Source: Clostridium_AM sp963780135 (GTDB lineage Bacteria > Bacillota > Clostridia > Clostridiales > Clostridiaceae). From it: a stretch of 64,000 nucleotides of DNA. A program made the translations under genes and the position numbers. Location: contig CAWAAR010000001.1 of NCBI GenBank assembly GCA_963780135.1, positions 682,001-746,000 on the forward strand. Direction: 5' to 3'. Position 1 is the first letter of the stretch, and each line of letters starts with the position of its first letter. The notes beneath the pieces were generated by a model that was not told the DNA's origin, did no database searches, and saw only the letters and a program-made list of their open reading frames with translations. Below are positions 1-9,114 of the stretch, in pieces.

Positions 1-776
1 ATTACATATATTCCACCTACTATTATAACCAATAATGGTAATTTTAATATCAATGCTACTGCTGCTACTGCTCCACCTAAAGCTAAAGAACCTGTATCTC
101 CCATAAAAACTCCAGCAGGGAAAGCATTATATCTTAAAAATCCTAAAAGTGCACCAGCAACTACAGCACAAAATATTGCTAAAGTATAGTGACCCATAGC
201 AAAACTTACTAGTGCAAAGAAAGTCATAACTAGTAATGTAATAGATGTTGCTAAACCATCTAGTCCATCTGTTAAATTAACAGAATTAGTAACTGCTGTG
301 AAATAAATAATTATAAAAGGAATATAAAACCATCCCAAATTCACAGTTCTATGTGCAAAAGGTATTATTATGGAGGTACCTATATCTGGATTTTTAGCAG
401 CATAATATGCAAACCACCCTGATACCCCTAAAAGTAATATCATTTTTTGATAAGCCCTAAGTCCTAAATTTTTCTTATGTATAATTTTGAGTCCATCATC
501 TAAGGCACCTATTATTCCAAAAGCTACAAAAGCATATAAAGCAATCATTGCTTCATCACCTGGCTTTTTTACTACAAGAGCCATAGTTATAAAAGAAGAT
601 AGTATAAATATTATTCCTCCCATAGTAGGCGTTCCTGTCTTTTTTTGATGACTCTTAGGTCCGTCTTCTCTTATGCTCTGTCCAAATTTAAGCTTGTGCA
701 ATATTGGAATTATAATAGGACCTTCTAATATTGATATAAAAAATGCAACTAATACTGAATAAATTAATCTATCCAC
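1..776 (-). CDS. mraY: MraY, phospho-MurNAc-pentapeptide transferase (C-terminus cut by window edge)
   Basis: The translated frame is a multi-spanning membrane protein with recognisable MraY motifs. DGPKSHQKKTGTPTMGG lies near the N-terminus, NSVNLTDGLDGLA in the middle and MGDTGSLALGG near the window edge. The family transfers phospho-MurNAc-pentapeptide to undecaprenyl phosphate, forming lipid I on the inner face of the membrane. The start is GTG at 776, with an AGGGGG ribosome site about 7 nt upstream. It follows murF by 11 bp and is presumably in the same transcript. About 258 codons are visible; the last part of the protein lies beyond position 1. Confidence 0.95.
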   Translation of the reverse strand, partial: MDRLIYSVLVAFFISILEGPIIIPILHKLKFGQSIREDGPKSHQKKTGTPTMGGIIFILSSFITMALVVKKPGDEAMIALYAFVAFGIIGALDDGLKIIHKKNLGLRAYQKMILLLGVSGWFAYYAAKNPDIGTSIIIPFAHRTVNLGWFYIPFIIIYFTAVTNSVNLTDGLDGLATSITLLVMTFFALVSFAMGHYTLAIFCAVVAGALLGFLRYNAFPAGVFMGDTGSLALGGAVAAVALILKLPLLVIIVGGIYV

Positions 777-787
777 CTTATAACCCC

Positions 788-2173
788 CTAGTTATTTTTC
801 TTAAGTTCATCTATTATTTTTTCAAATTTCATAGACCTTGAAGCTTTAACCAAAACTGTATCTCCTGTTTTTAAATATTCATCTGTTAAATATTTTATAC
901 CTTCACTATAATCATCAAAAGCTTTATATTCAGCTCCAATACTCAATTTAAAACCTTCTTCAAAAGCCTTATTATATTCTCCAAAAGTTAGAAGTAAATC
1001 TACACCATGTGCAGCTGCATACTCACCTATTTCTTTGTGTGACTTGTAAGATTCCTCTCCAAGCTCTCCCATAGTTCCAAGCACAGCTACTCTTCTATTT
1101 GAATCTATATTTTTTAGCACATCTATAGCTACCTTCATTGAATCTGGATTGGCATTGTAACAATCATTTAATATATTAAATTTTTTGCCTTTAATAAGAT
1201 CCATTCTCATAGCAGTAGTTTGAAGATTTTTCAAGCCTTCTTTTATATCTTCATATTCCATTCCTAATATCTTTCCACAAGCTATAGCTAGTAGGGAATT
1301 TGAAACTGTGTGTTTACCTGGTATTCCTACATGAAATGTTTCTTTAATATTTTTTCTATTTTCTTCTATATTAAACTTTACAGAATTTTCTTTAAGTTCA
1401 ATATTACGTGCTTCAAAATTATCATCATTTTCTATGCCTGTAGTATATATAGAAAACTTGTCACTTTTTACTTTTGAAAGAAGATCATTATCTCCATTTA
1501 GAATTAAAATATTCTTTTCATTAAAAAAATCAGTTATTTCCATTTTAGCCTTTAATATATTCTCTCTTGTTCCAAGATTGCCTATATGACTTACCCCTAC
1601 ATTAGTAATTAAAGCTATGTCAGGTTTTGCAGCCTCAGCCATTCTATGAATTTCATTTAAGTTATTCATTCCCATTTCAAGTACTGCTATATCATATCTA
1701 TTATCTAACTTAAATATCATTAAAGGAAGTCCTATTTCATTGTTAAAATTTCCTTCAGTCTTAAATACTTTAAACTTGTAGCCTAAAACTGCTGCCAATA
1801 AATCCTTTGTGGAAGTTTTGCCATTTGATCCTGTTATTCCTACTACTTTTAAATTCAGTTTACTTCTATAGAATTTAGCTAAATTAAGCAATGCCTTTTT
1901 TGTATCTTCAACTTTTATTATAGTGGTTTCTTTTCCTATTTTCTCTTCTCTATATCTAATTTCATCCACAATACATATTGCTGCTCCTTTAAGACTAGCA
2001 GCTTCTATATACTCATTCCCATTAAAGTTTTCTCCCTTTAAAGCTATAAATATATTGTTTTTTTCTATCTTTCTTGTGTCTGTACTTATTTCATTAAAGT
2101 CGCAATAGTTACCCTTCAGTACAACTTCACCTTGCACTGCATTAACTATTTCATTAAAGGTCATATGTTCCAA
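788..2173 (-). CDS. murF: MurF, UDP-MurNAc-tripeptide--D-Ala-D-Ala ligase
   Basis: A 461-residue Mur ligase. The N-terminal MurF/MurE-type domain (about 1-85) is followed by the ATP-binding motif GITGSNGKTSTKD near residue 113 and the central and C-terminal ligase domains, with NDCYNANPDS in the middle. It adds D-Ala-D-Ala to the UDP-MurNAc tripeptide in the cytoplasm, producing the substrate of MraY, which is encoded next. The start is TTG at 2173: AAGGGG lies 9-10 nt upstream. An in-frame ATG three codons later would be too far from this site. It lies 46 bp after murE. Confidence 0.95.
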   Translation of the reverse strand: MEHMTFNEIVNAVQGEVVLKGNYCDFNEISTDTRKIEKNNIFIALKGENFNGNEYIEAASLKGAAICIVDEIRYREEKIGKETTIIKVEDTKKALLNLAKFYRSKLNLKVVGITGSNGKTSTKDLLAAVLGYKFKVFKTEGNFNNEIGLPLMIFKLDNRYDIAVLEMGMNNLNEIHRMAEAAKPDIALITNVGVSHIGNLGTRENILKAKMEITDFFNEKNILILNGDNDLLSKVKSDKFSIYTTGIENDDNFEARNIELKENSVKFNIEENRKNIKETFHVGIPGKHTVSNSLLAIACGKILGMEYEDIKEGLKNLQTTAMRMDLIKGKKFNILNDCYNANPDSMKVAIDVLKNIDSNRRVAVLGTMGELGEESYKSHKEIGEYAAAHGVDLLLTFGEYNKAFEEGFKLSIGAEYKAFDDYSEGIKYLTDEYLKTGDTVLVKASRSMKFEKIIDELKKNN

Positions 2174-2219
2174 TTATAAACACCCCTTCTATATAGGCAT
2201 CTTTGAGTTATTATTTGCC

Positions 2220-3677
2220 TTAAGATACCTTATTCAATTCCTCTATAATTTCTGCAATTACTTCTCTTTCATCAAAATGAATAGTTTTATCCTTTAATAT
2301 TTGATAATCCTCATGTCCTTTTCCAGCTACAACTATGACATCACCTTTTTGAGCCATCTCCATAGCCTTTTTTATAGCTTCCCTTCTATTTTCTACCACA
2401 ACATAATTATCTTTTTCTACACCTGCTATGACTTCTTTTATTATAGACATAGGATCTTCACTTCTAGGATTATCTGAAGTAATAACTGCTTTATCACTTA
2501 ATTCTGTACCTATTTTACCCATAATAGGTCTTTTAGTGTTATCCCTGTCTCCACCGCATCCAAAAACACTTATAAGATTTCCTTTAGTAAACTCTCTTGC
2601 TGTTTTAAGTATATTTTCAAGTCCATCTGGAGTATGTGCATAATCAACTATAACCTCATAACCTAAGTTGTAATTTTTAGTTACTATTTCACATCTTCCT
2701 GGTACACATAGCATACTTTCCAAACCTTTTTTTACAGTTTTAAGGCTCATACCTTCACCTAAACAAGCAGCTGCGCTACCAAGGGCATTCATAACATTAT
2801 ACTTTCCTGGTATATTTAAATTTATATGCTCAGTTTCATTTTTGTATGTTATTTCAAACTCTACTCCTCTAGAGTGCATATGTAGACAACTAGCTTTAAC
2901 ATTTGCATTTTTATCTATAGCATAAGAAATCTTCTTTCCCTCTGAATCTTTATATACTCTTTCACCATATTCATCATCTATATTTACAACTGAATTTAAA
3001 GTATTCTTAAACAGCATAAGTTTTGCATTATAATAATTTTCGAAAGTCTTGTGAAAATCTAAATGATCTCTTGTTAAATTGGTAAATATTGCTTCACAAA
3101 ATTTCACTCCATATACTCTATTTAAATATAATGAATGAGATGATACTTCCATAATGCAATAATTAACTCCTTCTTCCACCATTTCTTTGAATAATTTTTG
3201 AAGTTCTAAAGATTCTGGTGTAGTTCTATGAGCTGGTACTTTCCTATCTCCAATATAGTTAGCTATAGTTCCAAGTAGCCCAACTTTATAACCTTCAGCT
3301 TCTAAAATAGATTTCATCATAAATGTTGAAGTAGTTTTTCCATTTGTACCTGTTATACCTATTACCTTCAATTTATCTGAAGGATTATTATAATAATTTG
3401 CTGCAGCCAGTGCCAAAGCTTTTCTAGTGTCTTCTGTTTTTATAACTGTACAGTCAGGCAAATTTTCCACAGTCTTGCTACAAATAATCACTGTAGCTCC
3501 ACTACTTACCGCATTACTTACATATTTATGTCCATCAGTATTATATCCCTCAATACACACAAATAAATCTCCACTTTTAACTTTCCTTGAATCGTATTGA
3601 ATTTCTCTTATTTTAAGATCTAAACTTCCCCTTACTAGTTCATACTTTATTCCTTTTAAGATTTCTTCTAAGTTCAT
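2220..3677 (-). CDS. murE: MurE, UDP-MurNAc-tripeptide synthetase (meso-DAP type)
   Basis: A 485-residue Mur ligase. It has a GITGTNGKTT P-loop near residue 110, the TTPES substrate motif and the C-terminal DNPR motif (SDNPRSEDP). In MurE enzymes DNPR marks specificity for meso-diaminopimelate rather than lysine, so the cell wall is inferred to be DAP-type, as is usual in Clostridium. The start is ATG at 3677, with AAGGGG 7 nt upstream. The 81-bp gap to spoVD contains a hairpin but no terminator-like U-run, so co-transcription is likely. Confidence 0.95.
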   Translation of the reverse strand: MNLEEILKGIKYELVRGSLDLKIREIQYDSRKVKSGDLFVCIEGYNTDGHKYVSNAVSSGATVIICSKTVENLPDCTVIKTEDTRKALALAAANYYNNPSDKLKVIGITGTNGKTTSTFMMKSILEAEGYKVGLLGTIANYIGDRKVPAHRTTPESLELQKLFKEMVEEGVNYCIMEVSSHSLYLNRVYGVKFCEAIFTNLTRDHLDFHKTFENYYNAKLMLFKNTLNSVVNIDDEYGERVYKDSEGKKISYAIDKNANVKASCLHMHSRGVEFEITYKNETEHINLNIPGKYNVMNALGSAAACLGEGMSLKTVKKGLESMLCVPGRCEIVTKNYNLGYEVIVDYAHTPDGLENILKTAREFTKGNLISVFGCGGDRDNTKRPIMGKIGTELSDKAVITSDNPRSEDPMSIIKEVIAGVEKDNYVVVENRREAIKKAMEMAQKGDVIVVAGKGHEDYQILKDKTIHFDEREVIAEIIEELNKVS

Positions 3678-3710
3678 AAAAACACCCCTTTTTAATTCTT
3701 TTACATAGCA

Positions 3711-3752
3711 TTGGCATGCAACACATATATTTTTTCTATGTATTACATGCCT
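3711..3752 (-). other. Intergenic hairpin between spoVD and murE
   Basis: GGCATG with ACATA on one side pairs with TATATGT and GCATGCC on the other, around an A-rich loop. No U-run follows, so it is not an ordinary terminator. It may affect mRNA processing or stability between the two genes. Function is inferred only. Confidence 0.3.
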
Positions 3753-3758
3753 AATATT

Positions 3759-5948
3759 TTAATCTCCTAGTATGTCAGTGTCAAGTTTTACCACCGTTCC
3801 TTTTTGCACTTCATTTCCTGGTTCAATGCTTTGATCCGATACTGCACCTTCTCCTTTAAAATCTGCCTTTAAGCCTACACTATTAAATACAGTTGCAGCT
3901 TTTTCATGGCTTAGTCCTTTAACATCAGGAACAGCTACTACTTTATTATAGTTTGGTGTGTTTCCTGTGTAAAGTATAATTTTACTACCTTCTTTCACTG
4001 TATATCCTGGTTTCGGATTCATATCTACAATATAATCTCCGTTTGAGTCTAATTCATCATTTAAATTTTGTTCCTTTAACACTTTTTCTGCATCAGATTT
4101 TTTCATTCCTCTTACATCAGGAACTATCACATCTTTTAACATACTATTTTTCACATCTTCATTACTAGCATCATTTCCTATAGCTAAATAATTGAATATG
4201 TCGCTAAAAACTTGTTTTGCTACTGGAGCTGATATTTGACCTGCATAATAATTAGATGGATCCGGTTCGTCTATAGATACAAAAACTGTTATTTTAGGAT
4301 CATTAGCTGGTGCCATTCCCGCAAAAGATGCTATATATTTTCCAGGTTGGTATCCCCCAACTCCAGCTTTTTGTGCAGTTCCTGTTTTTCCAGCTATATG
4401 GTATCCTTCTATGAAAGCTTTTTTACCTCCACCTTCTGCAATTACTTTTTCAAGATATCCTCTAAGCTCCGCTACTTTATCCGAGTCCAATATCTTTCTA
4501 CTATTCTCACCTGACACATCAAATTTTTTATCTGTTACTTCTTTATTATTAACTTCATCATAGTGAAATTTACTCTGCATTACATGCGGCGTCACTAGAG
4601 TTCCTCCATTAGCCACTGCATTGAAAGCTGTAAGATACTGAACTGCCGATACTGTATTAGCCTGTCCAAAGGATATAGTAGCTAAATCAATATCACTTAT
4701 ATTTCCTGTCTTTTTGATAATTCCTTTTGCCTCTCCTGGTAAATCTACACCCGTTTTTTCTCCAAACCCGAATTTTTTTATATACTTATTTAAATTTTCC
4801 TTACCTATCATTTTTCCAAGTTGAGCAAAACCCACATTACAAGAGTTTTTTAATATATCAATAAATTGCTGGTCACCATGACCTGATCTCTTCCAGCAAT
4901 GAATAATTCTTTTTCCTATAGTTACACTTCCTGAACATGAAAATTTATCACTTTCTTTAACAACACCTTCTTCTAAAGCAGCGGTTGCTGTTACCACCTT
5001 AAATATAGATCCTGGCTCAAAAGTATCACTAACTGCCCTATTTCTCCAGAGTTTTTGAAGTTCATCATAAGATTTGCCTTTAGTCCAAGGTTCATTAGGA
5101 TTATAATCTGGTTTATTCACCATAGCAAGTATTTCACCGTTTTTAGGATCCATAACCAATATAGTAACTGCTTTTGCTTTATTGTCGCTTAATGCCTGCT
5201 CTGCAGATTTCTCGCAAAAACCCTGTATGGTTTCATCTATAGTTAACCCTATGTCTTCTCCATCTACAGGTTTAGTATATTCTGATATAGTATATGGAAG
5301 CTCTTTGCTTTTCTTATCTGTTTCCGATATTCTCACACCTGGAGTACCAGAAAGTTCTTTATTATAATAAAGTTCTACTCCTGTAAGTCCATTTCCATCA
5401 GAATTTGTATGCCCTAGTACATGAGAAAGAAAATTATTATTAGGGTAATACCTTTTAGTATCTGCAGACACTAAAATTCCTCTTAAATTTAAACTTCTAA
5501 TATTATCCGCTTCTGTTTTTTCAACTCTTCTTTTTAATGTGGCAGATCCAAGAGGAAGTCCTCCTGGTAAAGTTTTGCTAAGTACTTTATTCACTTCATT
5601 TTTATCCATAGATAAAGCTTCAGATAACTTATTTGTCATATCTTCCTTAGACAAATTTTTTTCTTTCATTGTGTCCCTTAAAGTGTTCATATCTAGGTCT
5701 ATTCTATAAACATTAGCACTTATAGCTAACTCATGGCCTGATCTATCAAGAATTTTTCCTCTCTTTGCATCGATTTTTACTTCACTTGTCCATTGATCAA
5801 TAGCAAGAGCTTTATATTTAGAAGATTCATAAGCCATTACATAAAACATTCTTCCAAACAATAGAAAGAATGTTATAAAAAGAAAACTAAAAATAACTAT
5901 CATTCTTTTTCTGATGATAACTTTATCCCTATATTCCTTTTTATTCAA
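3759..5948 (-). CDS. spoVD: SpoVD/PBP2B-type transpeptidase with two PASTA domains
   Basis: A 729-residue class B penicillin-binding protein. One N-terminal membrane segment (about 17-37) is followed by a dimerisation domain and a transpeptidase domain. The catalytic motifs are SIFK (in EPGSIFKVV), SCN (in NSCNVGF) and KTG (in AGKTGTAQ). Two PASTA repeats follow at about 600-660 and 665-729. It crosslinks septal or spore-cortex peptidoglycan outside the membrane. B. subtilis SpoVD has one PASTA domain and PBP2B has two, so a division role is equally possible. The start is TTG at 5948, with GGGGG 8 nt upstream. Confidence 0.85.
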   Translation of the reverse strand: MNKKEYRDKVIIRKRMIVIFSFLFITFFLLFGRMFYVMAYESSKYKALAIDQWTSEVKIDAKRGKILDRSGHELAISANVYRIDLDMNTLRDTMKEKNLSKEDMTNKLSEALSMDKNEVNKVLSKTLPGGLPLGSATLKRRVEKTEADNIRSLNLRGILVSADTKRYYPNNNFLSHVLGHTNSDGNGLTGVELYYNKELSGTPGVRISETDKKSKELPYTISEYTKPVDGEDIGLTIDETIQGFCEKSAEQALSDNKAKAVTILVMDPKNGEILAMVNKPDYNPNEPWTKGKSYDELQKLWRNRAVSDTFEPGSIFKVVTATAALEEGVVKESDKFSCSGSVTIGKRIIHCWKRSGHGDQQFIDILKNSCNVGFAQLGKMIGKENLNKYIKKFGFGEKTGVDLPGEAKGIIKKTGNISDIDLATISFGQANTVSAVQYLTAFNAVANGGTLVTPHVMQSKFHYDEVNNKEVTDKKFDVSGENSRKILDSDKVAELRGYLEKVIAEGGGKKAFIEGYHIAGKTGTAQKAGVGGYQPGKYIASFAGMAPANDPKITVFVSIDEPDPSNYYAGQISAPVAKQVFSDIFNYLAIGNDASNEDVKNSMLKDVIVPDVRGMKKSDAEKVLKEQNLNDELDSNGDYIVDMNPKPGYTVKEGSKIILYTGNTPNYNKVVAVPDVKGLSHEKAATVFNSVGLKADFKGEGAVSDQSIEPGNEVQKGTVVKLDTDILGD

Positions 5949-6016
5949 TAATTTTACCCCCGTAAAAATTGCTTCCTTATAAAGACCGCTTTAAACTTAA
6001 CTTTTCATGTGTTTTA

Positions 6017-6508
6017 TTAAAATAACATTTTAGCTACTTTGTTCCACAAATCTTTAGGCACTTGACCCTCTGATTTTTTGTCTCCTTGTTTTATAATTTC
6101 TTTATCTAAATCTTTATGTACTGCTGTACCTTTGTCTGGAGGTATCATGTGTAATTTATTAACTGCAGCATCTTCTATATATTGAACATTGTTATACTTT
6201 ACTAAATCTACCTTTAAATTTTCATTATCTTTACTTAATTCATTTATGTTAGTACTTACAGAATTTAGCTGTCTCTGCATATTATAAATTATACAATATC
6301 TACCTACAAGTATTACGCCTACTGTAAATGCTAAGGTAATATTTCTTATTATCTTAATTTTGCTCTTTAACCTTTTCTGTTTTAATTTTTTATTTTTTGC
6401 TTTTCTTTTTGACTCTTCTTTTTCCCAGTCTTTTTCTTCGTAAGGTACATATTCAGGTTGGAGAACAGTATTACCGGATATAATATTATCTTCATTTACC
6501 ACTATCAC
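6017..6508 (-). CDS. ftsL: FtsL-like septum protein
   Basis: A bitopic protein of about 163 residues. A very basic cytoplasmic N-terminus (KRKAKNKKLKQKRLKSK) precedes one membrane segment (about 60-78) and a short extracytoplasmic coiled coil (QLNSVSTNINELSKDNENL). This architecture and its place between rsmH and the transpeptidase gene are those of FtsL, a scaffold of the division complex. Sequence conservation in FtsL is weak, so the call rests mainly on topology and context. The chosen start is GTG at 6508, six nt after GAGGTG. A GTG at 6517 would overlap that ribosome site. Confidence 0.75.
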   Translation of the reverse strand: MIVVNEDNIISGNTVLQPEYVPYEEKDWEKEESKRKAKNKKLKQKRLKSKIKIIRNITLAFTVGVILVGRYCIIYNMQRQLNSVSTNINELSKDNENLKVDLVKYNNVQYIEDAAVNKLHMIPPDKGTAVHKDLDKEIIKQGDKKSEGQVPKDLWNKVAKMLF

Positions 6509-6535
6509 TTTATTCACCTCACAAATTTTTTAGAA

Positions 6536-7465
6536 CTATATTTTTTCAGCAACTCTAAGTTTTGCACTCTTACTTCTTGAATTAACCTCTATTTCTTCTT
6601 CTGAAGGCCCTATAGGTTTTTTACTTATAAGTTTTACTGTAGGCTTTTTTCCACATGCACATATTGGAAAATCCGAAGGACATATACAAGGATTTTCTAA
6701 TTGCTTAAGTTTGACTTTTATTTTTCTATCTTCTAAGGAATGAAAAGTTATAATTGCTAATCGTCCACCACTGTTCAAATTGTTTATACTATCTTCCACA
6801 GCCTTATCTAGAATTTGTAATTCTTTATTTACTTCTATTCTTATAGCTTGAAAAGTTCTTTTAGCAGGATGACCATCTTTTTGAAATCTTGCAGGTATTG
6901 CTGCTTTTATTATGCTTACTAGCTCTAATGTAGTTTTTATGGTATCATTTTCTCTCCTTTCTACTATAAATTTTGCTATCCTTTTAGCAAACCTATCTTC
7001 ACCATATTCTTTTATTAGTTTATAGATCTGATCTTCGCTATAAAAATTTACTACGTCATAAGCTGAAGTGCTGTTATCTCTATCCATTCTCATATCTAAA
7101 GGTGCATCTTTCATATAGCTAAAACCTCTTTCAGCTTCATCTAATTGATAAGACGACACTCCAAGGTCCATCATAATACCATCTACTTTTTCTATATTCA
7201 ATTCCTTCAAAATTTCATCTATGTTATAAAAATTATTATGTACATATGTTACATTTTTAAAATCTTTTAATCTTTCACCTGCTGCTTTTAGCGCAGAAGT
7301 ATCTTGATCTATACCTATAAGTCTACCTTTATCGGACAACCTTTTAACTACTTCATAGGAATGTCCTCCGCCTCCTAAAGTACAATCTACATATATTCCA
7401 TCTTCTTTTATATTTAATGCTTCTATAGTTTCTTCTAATAATACTGATACGTGTTTAAAATCCAT
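6536..7465 (-). CDS. rsmH: RsmH, 16S rRNA m4C1402 methyltransferase
   Basis: A 309-residue SAM-dependent methyltransferase (formerly MraW). HVSVLLEETIEAL at the N-terminus, DCTLGGGGHS as the SAM-binding loop and the C-terminal FHSLEDRKIK motif are diagnostic. It methylates N4 of C1402 in 16S rRNA. It is the first gene of the cluster here. A GGAGG ribosome site precedes the ATG. No mraZ gene lies upstream; the neighbour is the divergent ychF. Confidence 0.95.
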   Translation of the reverse strand: MDFKHVSVLLEETIEALNIKEDGIYVDCTLGGGGHSYEVVKRLSDKGRLIGIDQDTSALKAAGERLKDFKNVTYVHNNFYNIDEILKELNIEKVDGIMMDLGVSSYQLDEAERGFSYMKDAPLDMRMDRDNSTSAYDVVNFYSEDQIYKLIKEYGEDRFAKRIAKFIVERRENDTIKTTLELVSIIKAAIPARFQKDGHPAKRTFQAIRIEVNKELQILDKAVEDSINNLNSGGRLAIITFHSLEDRKIKVKLKQLENPCICPSDFPICACGKKPTVKLISKKPIGPSEEEIEVNSRSKSAKLRVAEKI

Positions 7466-7508
7466 TTATTCCTATACCTCCAGATTATATTGTATATATT
7501 TTTAATAT

Positions 7509-7537
7509 ATAATATCCATTTTTAATATCTATGTAAA
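7509..7537 (-). promoter_or_regulatory. Putative sigma-A promoter of the rsmH cluster
   Basis: On the minus strand, TTTACA (7537-7532) and TATTAT (7514-7509) are separated by exactly 17 bp, about 45 bp before the rsmH start. The rest of the 315-bp gap (7466-7780) is AT-rich, with only the divergent ychF promoter recognised. Confidence 0.55.
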
Positions 7538-7694
7538 CATTTAACACTTTAACTTTGTTAATTTGCACACTTTTCTCTAATAAATTACTATTCTATATTA
7601 ACATAAAAATTCCTTCTTTTGAAAACTTTTTTTAATTTTTTTTTTAAATGAATTCAAATTATTATTTCGCTTTATTAAAGACACCTTTCCTAGC

Positions 7695-7723
7695 TTGAAA
7701 TACCCTCCTTTCTAAGGTATACT
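7695..7723 (+). promoter_or_regulatory. Putative sigma-A promoter of ychF
   Basis: TTGAAA (7695-7700) and TATACT (7718-7723) are separated by 17 bp and lie about 58 bp before the ychF start. Confidence 0.6.
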
Positions 7724-7780
7724 TTAATAGAAAAATTTAAGTTTTTTATTAAATATAATTAATGAAAGGAATGTACATAA

Positions 7781-8881
7781 ATGAAACTTGGAATCGTAGG
7801 GTTACCTAATGTAGGTAAAAGTACTTTATTTAATGCCATAACTAAAGCTGGGGCTGAATCTGCTAATTACCCTTTCTGTACTATAGAACCTAATGTAGGA
7901 GTAGTTAGTGTTCCTGATAAAAGATTAGACGTGCTTGAAAAAATTTATACTTCTAAGAAAAAAATATACACAGCTATAGAATTTTATGATATAGCAGGAT
8001 TAGTCAAAGGCGCAAGTAAAGGTGAAGGCCTTGGAAACAAATTCTTAGCACATATAAGAGAAGTTGAATCTATAGTTCATGTAGTAAGATGTTTTGATGA
8101 TCCTAATATAGTTCATGTAGATGGCTGCATAGATCCTATTCGTGATATTGAAACTATTAACCTAGAGCTTATATTTTCAGACATAGAAGTAATGGACAGG
8201 AGAATTGAAAAAATTGTTAAGCTTGCTAAAAGTGGAAGCAATAAAGATGCAAAATTTGAATATGAATTAATGCTGAAAGTAAAAAAACAGCTTGAAGATG
8301 GAAACCCAGTTAGAACTTTAGAATTAACTGAAAATGAAGATGAAATTGTTAAAGGATATTTTCTTCTTACAACCAAACCAGTATTGTATGTATCAAATAT
8401 CTCAGAAGATGATTTAGTTTCTGGAAATTTAGAAAATGAATATGTAAAAAAAGTTAAAGATTATGCTTCTAAAGAAGATTCAGAAGTAATAGTTATTTCA
8501 GCTAAAATAGAAGAAGAACTTTCTACTCTTGATGATGATGAAAAGAAAGAAATGCTTCAAGAGTACGGACTTGATGAAGCTGGACTTGATAAATTAATAC
8601 ATTCAAGTTACAAACTTTTAGGTCTTATGAGTTTCTTAACTGCTGGTGTGCAAGAAGTTAGAGCTTGGACTATACAAAAAGGAACAAAGGCACCTCAAGC
8701 TGCTGGAAAAATTCATACAGATATAGAAAGAGGCTTTATAAGAGCTGAAATTGTATCTTATGATAAACTTGTAGAATGCGGCTCTGAATCTGCTGCAAAA
8801 GAAAAAGGATTCTTTAGACTTGAAGGAAAAGAATATATTATGAAAGATGGAGATATTGTTAACTTTAGGTTTAATGTTTAA
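7781..8881 (+). CDS. ychF: YchF, redox-responsive Obg-family ATPase
   Basis: A 366-residue P-loop protein of full family length. The N-terminus GIVGLPNVGKST is the Walker A/G1 loop, FYDIAGLVKGASKGEGLGN covers switch II, and the C-terminal TGS domain ends in KDGDIVNFRFNV. YchF proteins bind ribosomes and, unusually for this superfamily, prefer ATP to GTP; they are linked to stress responses. The start is ATG at 7781 after GAAAGGA. It is transcribed alone, divergently from the rsmH cluster, and is followed at once by a palindromic repeat element that may end transcription. Confidence 0.95.
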   Translation: MKLGIVGLPNVGKSTLFNAITKAGAESANYPFCTIEPNVGVVSVPDKRLDVLEKIYTSKKKIYTAIEFYDIAGLVKGASKGEGLGNKFLAHIREVESIVHVVRCFDDPNIVHVDGCIDPIRDIETINLELIFSDIEVMDRRIEKIVKLAKSGSNKDAKFEYELMLKVKKQLEDGNPVRTLELTENEDEIVKGYFLLTTKPVLYVSNISEDDLVSGNLENEYVKKVKDYASKEDSEVIVISAKIEEELSTLDDDEKKEMLQEYGLDEAGLDKLIHSSYKLLGLMSFLTAGVQEVRAWTIQKGTKAPQAAGKIHTDIERGFIRAEIVSYDKLVECGSESAAKEKGFFRLEGKEYIMKDGDIVNFRFNV

Positions 8882-8889
8882 AATATAAA

Positions 8890-9076
8890 AAAATGCGACG
8901 CAACTTTTTTTGAGAGGACAATTGACAGAGGACAGAGGACAGTGAAGGTTGATTTTTTGCTAACGCAAAAGAATCTTTAAATTTATATAAGTCAGCAATG
9001 TTTCGCCTTAGCGAAACGAGTCATCAAAAATCCTCCTTCACTGTCCTCTCAAAAAATGCGTCGCAATTTGCTTAAA
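8890..9076. repeat. Palindromic intergenic element, group A, short form
   Basis: A roughly 190-bp imperfect palindrome. Its outer arms carry TGCGACGCA followed by a T-run and GAGAGGACA; the right arm repeats them inverted. Inside are direct repeats of GAGGACA and the core GGTTGATTTTTTGCTAACG, then AAAGAATCTTTAAA and GTCAGCAA. The same core occurs in the opposite orientation at 15701-15925 and 42661-42899. No coding frame is visible. It resembles a non-autonomous mobile element (MITE-like) but has no transposase partner in the window. Confidence 0.75.
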
Positions 9077-9114
9077 CTATAAAAATTTGGTAATTCGGGG
9101 ATAATGCGAATAAA

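Noticed and set aside
8890..9076. Possible CRISPR array from repeated GAGGACA units
   Set aside because: The repeats are short, few and parts of a palindrome arm; there are no spacers or cas genes.
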